This document shows, piece after piece, positions 1 through 8,949 of a stretch of DNA of 21,525 nt (positions are counted from its first letter, which is position 1; every line of letters starts with the position of its first letter). The notes under the pieces were generated by a model that worked only from the letters and a program-made list of their open reading frames with translations, was not told the DNA's origin and ran no database searches. The stretch lies in contig JALLBK010000243.1 of NCBI GenBank assembly GCA_036940085.1, positions 1 through 21,525 on the forward strand. Reading direction: 5' to 3'. The translations under genes were made by a program, and so were the position numbers. The DNA is from Discostella pseudostelligera. Taxonomy: Eukaryota > Bacillariophyta > Thalassiosirophyceae > Thalassiosirales > Thalassiosiraceae.

Positions 1-213
1 ACACAAGTGTACGCGGCCGGATTAGACAATGTGGGACGGTTTTCACAGTATCGATTTGGGAATGGGGAGGTACGAAGGATGGGTAGGACGGTGGAGAGTT
101 TGCCGGAAGCGAAACCACTGGAGCCACCGAAACGGGGGGAGTGATGATGAGAGAAAATGTCAGAGAGAGTATTTTGATCGCTACCGCTACAACTTATTAT
201 AATGGAAGAGTGT
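1..213. other. left edge, no gene recognised
   Basis: This short stretch lies downstream of the stop codon of the minus-strand PLC-like gene. I see no convincing reading frame or structured element in it. It may hold the 3' UTR of that gene or the end of a gene outside the window. Confidence 0.4.
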
Positions 214-2181
214 TTATAGATCACAAAGCAAATATTCAGTGTCGACATTGAAAGGTATCACTTCCTCAAAACCATCATCATCATTATCGTCAAATTGCGC
301 TCTCAGTCGCAATGTACCTTTCTGTACGGATACCCCTAGATCAGACTTGAAATTCAATACATAGATGCTATTATTTCTCGTCTTCAATTTGTTCATCGTA
401 TCGGTGACATCCCAACACCTGCTACTGCCGCTGCCATCGATGGATGTTACGGATGCATTCATAATGCTCAAATTCTTTGGTGAGTTTAGTCCAATCAGAA
501 ATCTGGATAGGAGTATAAGTAGAGAGTAATGATGAAGTGCGAAATTGATTTTGTGTGTGTACAAACATGATCGAATGCAATAATACATCATGAAAACGAA
601 CCTGACAAGTTGGGGACACAGATCAATGAAATCTAGTCACGTCATGTGAAAAATGACAAAAGGGATAATTCGAATTAGCATGAGTTGAAGGAAGTTACCA
701 ATTGGAAATTACGATGGCACATACCTAATAAAACAATGCTCAATTTCTTCTCGGCATTATTTCGGATAGATGTTTCCAGAAAGTCTGTACGATAGAGCTC
801 CCTCGCAAGCGAGACAGGACGAAGACTCTTCGATCCGAGCAGTAAACGTATTATGTCGGTAAAATTCTGGAATTTTCGACATCGCAGACACGATGCATGA
901 GAGATATGTAAGAAAGAAGCATACACCTCAAAGCAACAAGACAGAAACACAGACATCCAATCACTCACCTTCGGCGGCTGAGGTGTCAAAACCAACTGAC
1001 TTACGACAAACTTGTTGCTACAATTCCTGTTCTTTTCCAGAAATGTCGCATTCTTATCAAGGAGCGTTCGTGGACATGATGAATTATGCCATTGATTCGT
1101 AAGGAAGTGATGATTTGAATGACAACCAAACTTTCGTGCAATGGTGTTTGCATCATAACATGTGCCATCGTGGTAGAAATCACATAGTATTCCATCGTTG
1201 AGTAGTATCAAGACATTTTTCTTGTGGACGAGTAGAAGCTCTCCGAGTGTTGCAGTCTTCAACTGGAACCAAGAGGTTGCATCCGCGTGGGTTATCAATC
1301 TGTTCTTGAATATGAAGGACACGAACTCCAGTAGGTGCAATCGTTGCTCATTCGAAAGGTTATGTTTGTACCGATCAAACTGAATGTCAATAATGATAAA
1401 TTCTCCATCATGGACATTGAGAAAAGTATCAATCTCTTTAATGCTATCAGGAAAGGATGCTCCGTTGAGTATTCCATGAACGATGACAATATCATCCACA
1501 CGACATGCCGGAGTAGGTATTGTTGCATTCTTTCTCCTCCTTCGCGGTAGTCGTCGTTCACTACCACTGCCAATCCGTAAATCAATATATCGTGACCCTC
1601 GAATCAGTTGTTCATATACAGAAACATTTTGACAAATGCCAATAGCCGAAAACGGAATCCATTTTGATATAGTGTTGGAGGCAGAGTTGTGTGTTCCGGG
1701 AAGGATTAGATCCTGTGCGACATAAAATAATTTGGGAGAACAAAATGAGGTTCAGATGTGTAACTTCTTTGCTTCATATCTATCTAGTGAAGATGATGTG
1801 AATCATTCCACAGTATTCATTAATGCCACTATATCGATTTCACATACCGTAAGTTTCTTCTCGGTCGCCACGGCGGCCAAATTGGCCATCCAATTGGGAT
1901 TCTCGTAGTTGTAGCACCAATGATGAGATCGCGGTCTATGTAATCAAAGGTATGAGAGTGTGTTTTTGATGGCACGAAAGAGAATTGGAAGCAGCGCAAA
2001 ATAATGGAAAGAGTGTCGGCATGAGTGTACACCTTTCGCGCATGAAAATTATTGAATTCAGAGGACAAAACGACAAATATTCATACCTATGGCGCAGGAA
2101 GCATCCGAATTGACAACAATTAATGACTAGTGCCGAGCACAGACAATCTTTCCCATCATCGAAGGTGTAGTTGTACTTCAT
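214..2181 (-). CDS. PI-PLC X-domain-containing protein, six exons
   Basis: I assembled this gene from six minus-strand exons: 2181-2087, 1935-1848, 1712-969, 866-725, 632-602 and 502-214. Every junction keeps frame (1389 nt, 462 aa). Introns start GTATGA, GTATGT, GTGAGT, GTATGT and GTTCGT, and all end in AG. The first X-domain motif is LILPGTHNSAS, with the expected first catalytic His at about residue 69. RYIDLRI follows near 102-108, and the second His sits in VIVHGIL near 140. Downstream strands IIIDIQF and IVLLDFIDL also fit the X-domain barrel. The family cleaves, or binds, phosphatidylinositol-type lipids or GPI anchors; plant and PLCXD members lack the Y, C2 and EF-hand parts of large PLCs, as here. 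The Cys-rich N-terminus (CLCSALVINCCQFGC) recalls secreted plant members, but I find no signal peptide, so an upstream exon may be missing. An RRRRK loop lies just before the second His. The GTTCGT donor of the last intron is the weakest junction. Confidence 0.82.
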
Positions 2182-2428
2182 ACTATTGATGCGCTATTCT
2201 CTCGTGCACCTTTTACATCGGTTCCTATCTTCTGGCAACATACATGTCATACGGTCGGCGGCGCTGGGCGCTGTTGGCTGTGGCTGTCGTAGGCGACGAG
2301 GCGACGGGCTGCGAGGCACCACCGCCACCGAGTCAGAGAAGATGATGGCGAATAGATGCTAGAGAGAGAGGTGGAGGTGGAGAGACATGGCCTAACTCTC
2401 TAGAGATATAGTGAGTGTGGCAGCGGCC

Positions 2429-2595
2429 GATCTGTAGCAGCTAATCCTGGAAATACCAGAATCTCGGATTTAGATGGATAAAGCTGGGAAAAAGTCCATG
2501 TAATGCCGGAAATACATGCAAAAATTGCATGTAATCCTGGAAATACATGGTCAGTTCCAGGATTCTGGTATTTCCAGGATTAGCTGTGACAGATC
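2429..2595. mobile_element. MITE-like inverted-repeat element
   Basis: A 35-nt left arm (2429-2463) matches the reverse complement of the right arm (2561-2595) at 33 of 35 positions. The arm core is GCTAATCCTGGAAATACCAG. Inside lie two direct copies of a related 22-mer (2497-2518 and 2528-2549, two mismatches), each beginning CATGTAAT and ending GGAAATACATG. The 167-bp unit could fold into a long hairpin and has no coding capacity. This architecture is typical of non-autonomous inverted-repeat transposons. I found no clear target-site duplication, so a non-transposon hairpin remains possible. Confidence 0.5.
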
Positions 2596-2655
2596 TACTT
2601 ACCAATCTGGTGGCCGATTGATCCAGCAGGATCCAGCTCATGGCCAAGGTATTAC

Positions 2656-2750
2656 TTTTGGCGGGAAGTGGAGTGTGGCGAGCACAGAGTCGCGAAATTT
2701 TGGCGGGAAGAAGAATTGGCGAAGTTTCGGCGGAATAATTTGGCGGGAAA
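2656..2750. promoter_or_regulatory. cluster of E2F/DP-type sites
   Basis: Three copies of the E2F/DP consensus occur within 95 bp: TTTTGGCGGGAAG at 2656-2668, ATTTTGGCGGGAAG at 2697-2710 and TTTGGCGGGAAA at 2739-2750. A degenerate TTTCGGCGG lies at 2725-2733. E2F/DP factors bind this motif in animals, plants and algae at S-phase genes. The cluster is about 380-470 bp upstream of the TPR-J start and 475-570 bp upstream of the PLC-like start, so either gene could be the target. Confidence 0.5.
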
Positions 2751-3128
2751 GCATTTTCCAATCTTCCTTTGCAATCGGCGATATATTCTCAGGAGTAGAG
2801 TATTTTGAATTGTGTAGGATCTATCGCCAACATTTGGGCTGATCCGTCATCATTTTGTTGGCTTTTGGGAGAGGTCACAAGACGTGCAGTCGACTGCATT
2901 CGATTCTCTCCATCAATCTCGCATGGACAAATAATCGACAAATGCAACAAGCAACAATTGCATTGAATGAATTACGCCGATCCTCCACCACCATCGCTGA
3001 CGAACAAGCACTACCGCCACGGTCACAGCCTATCTTCATCGACAGATTGCTGCTCTTAGGCGCGCGTGTGGTGGAGAAAGCAAAACACTTATTAATCGCC
3101 TCCTCAGTCGAAACGGTACAAGTGAACA

Positions 3129-6100
3129 ATGAACGACGTCGACGTCGTCGTTGACGTCGACCATGTCGATGATTCGTTGGCGGCAATGCGACAACGGCGA
3201 CGGCAACAGCAGCAACAACAACAACAACAAGAGCAGCAACATCATCACTATCATCAGCAGCAGCAGCGACACCATCAATCCGCCAACAGTGCACCTCCTC
3301 GACAGCCGCAACATCAAAAGCAAGAATCTGCTTTTTCTCTGCAAGATATTCTCGAAAGCCTGAGTTTTGACCAGGGTCGAGTGGGGGGAGCGGGGATGGG
3401 CGGTGGCGGAATGATGGGTGATAATAATAATGGCAAGGGGGGCAGACTGAGACGGGGAGGAGGGGGACGGGGAGCACAGGAGAATTATGATTACAATGAT
3501 GCACCGTCCAGCACACATGGCACAACGTCAGCAGCAGCTGCAGGCAGAGGTCAGCAGCATCAACAACAGCGATATGCCGCCACCTCGCCTGCCACAACAG
3601 TTCATGATGAAGCAGATGATGAGAGTGACGAGAATCAACACCATCATCATAACAGCACCCCCATTCCCAATCGGCATGACATTCGACACAAATTCCAATC
3701 TGCTTCAACTCGACACAATACAACCACAAGTCATGATAATACCAACAATCGGCATCGTCAATTCCATAATTCCCAACATTCTCAACATTTCCGATCGGAT
3801 TCCAATGTTGCCGATGATGAAGATGAAGATCATGACATTCATGACGATGATGATAGCGATGCTGGTTCCAATTCAGTAGTCACGTCTTCCTCGTCGTCAT
3901 CAGCTTCCTCCTCCCCCTCGTCCACTTCCGACTCCAACCATGACAATTCCAACCGTGACCATAACAACGATGATGACTCCTCTACTGCATCCTCATCATC
4001 AGTCAAATCCTACCTGGACGCGGGCTATTCCAACGAAGAAGACTATCTATTCGATCAATATGGCGGGGTGGGTGGTACTGCCGAAGAACGTTCCGAATTG
4101 GCGGGAGCATTAGCCCATACTCTCAATGTTGGACCCATGGCGGATGAATTGTTCTATGAGGAAGTGGCCATGTGCTTTTTACGATGTCGAGAGAGGCATA
4201 GAATGAGAATGCGACGGGAGGAACGGAGGAGGGATAGTTTGACTGGAAGTGCGAGGAGAGGTGAGAAGGGAAAGAAGAGGAAGGATAGTAAGAAGAAGAA
4301 ATTAAGGAGGGCCGACAAGATGAACAATGGTGGAGATGGAGTGGGGGGTGAGGAAGATGACGGGGGTGGTGTTCACGACCGCATGGCGGGGGAGGCGGGG
4401 GCAGCGGCAATGAAAATGCGAACCTCGGGAGGAGTGGGAGGTGGAGGAGGTGAAGGAGTTACGGGAGGAAGATTTCCCCGTCGATCAAGCATTTGCTCAA
4501 GGGAAATGTTCGATGATGACGACGATGATGAGGATGATGCTGGAGAGTACGATCATCATCATCGGGATGCAATGCTACGCGAGCGCATGTCTAGGATGAA
4601 TGTTCGTGATCCTCGTGACAATGTGGGCCATGGTGGAGTAGGAGAAGGTGGTGCTGCCGGTGTATCCACTCCACGTAATCCTACTGACACCAAAACTACC
4701 ACGGGCGTAGAGAGCGAATATGAACCAGGGGAGTTGCATGATACCGAAGATGACGATGGTGATGACTCTTTGTCTCGCATGTCCGACAATCTGCGTAATA
4801 CGTGCAATGTTGAGAGTGACTATGAAGATGTTGCGCGATTTAGGTATCGTCGACGGAGTACTCGAAGTAGGAAGGCCGGCGAGAATGAGAATAATGATGA
4901 TGAGGCGGATGTTGGTGTGGAAGATGATTTGTCGGCACCTTCTACTCCCATGAGCTCTGCGGATGATAAGGAGGAAGAGGATTCGTTTATGAATGGCCAG
5001 AAATTCAACGATGCCAAATTGTTTCATAGCGTTTCGGGTGGTAGTGAAGCACGGCAGAATACTTTTAAGATGGGGACTACTACTGCAAGTACTCATACGA
5101 ATAGGGTTCAGGCAGAAATGGAGCATGACGATGGGGATGATATCGCGTATGATAATTTGACACGTGATTCAGAAGATGATGAATTCAGCGGCGTTGGTCA
5201 TGTCAATCACCTCGGTCTCCACACCAATGATCCAATATTCCAGCAGCAAAATCAGCAGCAGCACAAGCCAGAGCCGTTATTTCGAGTGGATCTCAAGAGC
5301 GGTGGTCCACCCGCGGGTAGTGCCTCACGGAATATGAAGAAAGGATTCAAAAAGGGAGGAGGGGGGGTCAATCGGTTTCCTCCACCCCCACCCCCAAGGC
5401 CCAACGTCGCTGGCGGAACAATGGGAGGGAACACTGTCGATCCGTTACAGCAACAGCAGCATGCACAGCAGCAGCAAGAACAACAGGCACAAACTCCATC
5501 ACCTATGGATGTCGATGAAGAGCAGAAACCATGGGAGGAAAAAATGGCACGGGCTGCTCGTGCCGCCGCCGAGGCCTCTGCCCTTAAGAATGATCACGAA
5601 TCGTTGCGCAGAGAATTCTCGATGGGTGTGTCAGTGTCAGGACCCACCAAGGTCAACGATGGGAGAAAGGGAGTTACTGTTGGAGGAGGGGGGGGAGGAG
5701 TTGCTGGTAGGAAACATCGCTCCGGTCTATCGTCGGGTAGCGGTAACATGGGACAGCCGGGGATTGATGCAGATCTTCCATCCAGCAGACATGATGCAAC
5801 TCGCATGTCTCTCCATGATGACGTGAAACAAATGTCCGGTGATGAGGACGACGAGGACAGTCTCAGGCGCCAACACGTCGCTCATCTTCGTGACGAGGGG
5901 CGCACCTTCTACATCAATGGGGCCTACCGAGACAGTGTGTTGTGTTATACCGAGGCTATTAGCTTGCGTACAAGCGACTTCCATGATTCGACGAATGATG
6001 CGATCTTGGCGGCATTGTATGGTAATCGCGCCGCGGCGTTGATGATGACTGGTGCGTATGAGGGTGCAGCTGCAGATTGCGAACGTGCGTTGTTGTGTAC

Positions 6101-8164
6101 AGATGCGAATTCGGTTGACTCATTCGAAAGCCTGGAGAGTGGTCCCGCATTTCGAAGTAAAATCTTATGCCGGATGGCGCGTGCGTTGCTGAAGGCGGGG
6201 AACATTTGGGATGCCGACAAGGCATTCAGTAATAGCATCCAGAGCGCCAGGGAAGCGTTGGCCATGGTCGGACATCAATCTCAGTCGGCTGCTTTCGATG
6301 GAGGCGCCGATGGGGCGGAAGAAACGCGCGGTATGGAAAAGACATTGAATCAGAGTATAACCGATGCAACACTAGGGCTATCGGATGTTAAGAAATACAG
6401 AGATGCTATCGAGTGCGCTAACGCTACGGAGACAAGCAAGGGCGTCAGTCCTGCTGCCGATCGAAGGAACAATGTCCAACTGCTAATGAGTCTCAACTCT
6501 GCGCTTTCCGTTTCTCCCGGTAGCATTGAATTGCATGAGCGGAAAGTGAATGCGTTGGCGTCGTTGAAACGATGGGCCGAACTTGGGAATCACTGTGAAA
6601 GATTAGCGGCAGAAAGTGTCAAAGTGGAGGGTCTTTTCACCGAGGATTTGGCCAGTTTGAATCCATTTCCAGATGTTCGACCTGCACAATCGTTGAAGCC
6701 AGACTTTTTCGAGAAGAATCAAGATGATTTGTTAGACCCCGCTAGTGTGAGAATATTAAGTCCAAAGGCGGTTTGCGAGGGAATAATTCGAATGCCGAAT
6801 GGGATACTGCCGACGTATCTACGGTCTTTGAGGTTGGAGGAACGCTATACGGAGGCTGCCAAAGCTGGGGCAAGTCTTGAGGCACACATGAGTGAAAGCA
6901 AGCACAGAGGAAGTCGGGGAAATGTATCTATTACATGGCTTTCCACCGAGAGAGATAAACTTCGACGAACAATGTCATGGAAGGAAATGGGGGACACGTT
7001 ATTTCGCAGTGGTGACTACGAGCGCGCCGGAGAAAAGTATGCACAGTGTCTTACAATTGACAACGATATGACATACAATCTTACCTCGCTTGTGAACGAG
7101 AATGCCGGGGGGCGGCTCCACGCAGTATTGCATTGCAACCGCGCAGCTTGTCTTATGGCGCTGAAGAAATACCGCGAGGCCGTGAAAGAGTGTACGGCGG
7201 CATTACGCATACACACGCATTACATGAAAGCCATGTTGCGTCGAGGGCGGTGTTTCGCTAGGATACGCCAATACGAGGAGGCGATTGCTGAGTATGAACG
7301 GTATATTCAGTTAGTGATTGAGGCGCGTAAATCGCCCCAGCATGCATCCAACAGCAATGCAGCANGTATATTCAGTTAGTGATTGAGGCGCGTAAATCGC
7401 CCCAGCATGCATCCAACAGCAATGCAGCATGTACATTTGACAGACCGATGGATATTACCGAAGCGGAGTATAACAAAGCGAAACAGGAGTTGGTGGAAGT
7501 GAAGAAGTCTATGCGGAATGCTGCTGCACAGGATCAGGCGCAGGAAAAGAAGCAACGCGAACAGCAATTCATTTTCAACAAGAATTTCAAAGCAGCCGCG
7601 AACGATGCTGCACGACGTCGTCAGGAGGCGCCCACAGCTAAGGAGAGCGCATACACTCGTAAGAAGCAGTGGGATGCAGGAGTCAATCAGCGGCCATGGG
7701 ATACATTCGATGGGTCATCGCCAAAGAAGATGAATGCAAAGAAGGAACCACCGATGTCGTTTCACCCGTCTGGTGGTCCCAACGCAGCACGAAAGCATCC
7801 TAAAGCGACTATGAATCGACCATATCAACAGCCTCAACAAAAGCAGCAACAACAGCAACATCACTATCAACAGCAGCAGCATCAACAACAACATCGTCAG
7901 CAGCAACAACAACAGCCACCCCCACCGATATCCAAGCCAACCGACAATGGCGATCATTATCAGGTGTTAGGATTGCTACCCACTGCCACCGCCACCGAGA
8001 TTAAGAAGGCCTATCATAAAATGGCATTGAAGTACCACCCCGATAAGAATTCTGAGGAGGATGCCGCGGATATTTTCCGGCGCGTCAAGCTTGCATATGA
8101 AGTTCTAGGGAATGAACAGTCTAGGGTTGCATATGACTCTCTTCGACGAGTTGGTAGAAGGTAA
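3129..8164 (+). CDS. large TPR-DnaJ co-chaperone (DNAJC7-like), with assembly duplication
   Basis: The start ATG has an in-frame TGA two codons upstream. The open frame appears to break near 7379 only because 64 bp are written twice around an N (7301-7364 and 7366-7429). Removing 65 nt gives 1657 codons, an exact multiple of three, and a 1656-aa protein. Residues 1-900 are disordered: Gln/His, Asp/Glu, Ser and Gly tracts, with a lysine-rich nuclear-localisation-like cluster (KGKKRKDSKKKKLRR) near 380-395. TPR helices follow at about 915-1045 and about 1283-1400 (for example CNRAACLMALKKYREAV). A Gln-rich linker then leads to a J domain from about 1587 with HPD at 1615-1617 (8036-8044). TPR-J proteins such as DNAJC7 bridge Hsp90/Hsp70 EEVD tails and stimulate Hsp70 ATPase through HPD. 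The size is about three times that of animal DNAJC7. Nuclear location is inference. Confidence 0.88.
7301..7429. repeat. 64-bp direct duplication around a single N (assembly join)
   Basis: The 64 bases at 7301-7364 are repeated exactly at 7366-7429 with one N at 7365 between them. The duplication shifts the TPR-J frame and creates a false stop at about 7377-7379. The paralogous gene has this segment once (11481-11544), in frame. This looks like two contigs joined without merging their overlap, not biology. Confidence 0.9.
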
Positions 8165-8949
8165 AATTGAATACTTTAGTTAATACAATTATGTAGAACG
8201 TCAATAATTGGAAAGTGTCATTAGTATTATCTGACCACTTTAAAGAAACAAGTAGATTCTTGTCGAACCCATCGAGCGCTATTGGATAAATCATTATCGG
8301 TCTTCTTTTGAGTTGATATCGTATATTGGTCAAGGAGATGAAGAGAAGAGAGAAGTTAGAAGTTGTTGTTTGATCCCTCCACGTGTCTCGAGCGCGCCAT
8401 ATCTTTCTTGCGAGCAAGCAATATCTTTCTATCGAGCGCGCCATATCTTTCTTGCGAGCGCGCCGTATCTTTCGTGCGGAGCACGTTGAAAATGGCGGGA
8501 AGCGTCACTACGAGATCATAATTTTCTTTTGTCGCTTGCCGCCGAAGACCGAATGATGCACCATTCACCATCGCCATTTTCCTAGTCCCAGCATCCAGCA
8601 GCAACGATTTATGTGTAACAGAGCTCAAACAATGATCATCAGCATGATCCCGACGACGGACGACGGCGGATCAAACTGCCCGAGAGAGAGAGTGAGAGTG
8701 AGGGCTCGCGTGGTGCCGATGCCATCATCGACATGATGGCACGTGGCACGCCCGTCGCCAACGCTCGACGGCCGGAGCCGGTTGTGGCAGAAAGATCCGT
8801 CACTGCCCATGCTCACTGCCCTCTCTTTTGCGTTCGACGTTAAGAGAATTCGACGGGTTTGCCTCCCTGTTCCATGACTTTATATTGGAAGCGTCACCAT
8901 TTCCCACCTCTCTGACTTTGGAAGCATCGCCATTCTCTTTGGCACTGCC
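8165..8949. promoter_or_regulatory. intergenic region upstream of second TPR-J gene
   Basis: The gap holds a 22-bp tandem repeat (8389-8476), an E2F-like TGGCGGGAAG (8493-8502), CACGTG boxes at 8380-8385 and 8740-8745, a GA-rich tract (about 8681-8703) and a 9-bp-arm hairpin around 8720-8741. A stop TGA at 8875-8877 is the last in the frame of the downstream CDS. No RNA gene or other convincing protein gene is seen; an antisense frame over 8800-9225 is discussed under rejected items. Confidence 0.5.
8389..8476. repeat. 22-bp tandem repeat, four copies
   Basis: Four exactly 22-bp units start at 8389, 8411, 8433 and 8455. Each starts CGAG and has ATATCTTTC or GTATCTTTC in its second half. Copies 1 and 3 are identical; copy 2 has CAAGCA in place of CGCGCC; copy 4 differs at two positions. 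The period is about two helical turns, so identical factors would bind on one DNA face. Confidence 0.85.

Larger units (their letters stand above)
2182..3128. other. divergent intergenic region between PLC-like and TPR-J genes
   Basis: This gap separates two divergently transcribed genes. It contains an inverted-repeat element (2429-2595) and a cluster of TTTGGCGGGAA motifs (2656-2750), both listed separately. A plus-strand open frame at 2855-3154 begins with TTG and runs into the downstream CDS in another frame, so I treat it as 5' UTR or chance. No RNA gene was seen. Confidence 0.55.

Noticed and set aside
3200..3260. CAG/CAA tracts as unstable microsatellites
   Set aside because: The codons are mixed CAG/CAA, so they are not long perfect triplet runs; they are best described as Gln-rich protein sequence.
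2875..3729. Long minus-strand frame over the start of the first TPR-J gene
   Set aside because: It is Val/Ala/Leu-rich antisense of Gln/His/Asp codon repeats, a usual shadow of CAG/CAA and GAC/GAT tracts.
7379..8164. Separate J-domain gene starting at 7379
   Set aside because: The frame starts with GTG inside the duplicated 64 bp and is simply the continuation of the upstream TPR frame once the assembly duplication is removed.
8720..8741. 9-bp-arm hairpin TGCCATCAT/ATGATGGCA
   Set aside because: Short arms, no following T run and a eukaryotic context give no reason to call a terminator or RNA gene.
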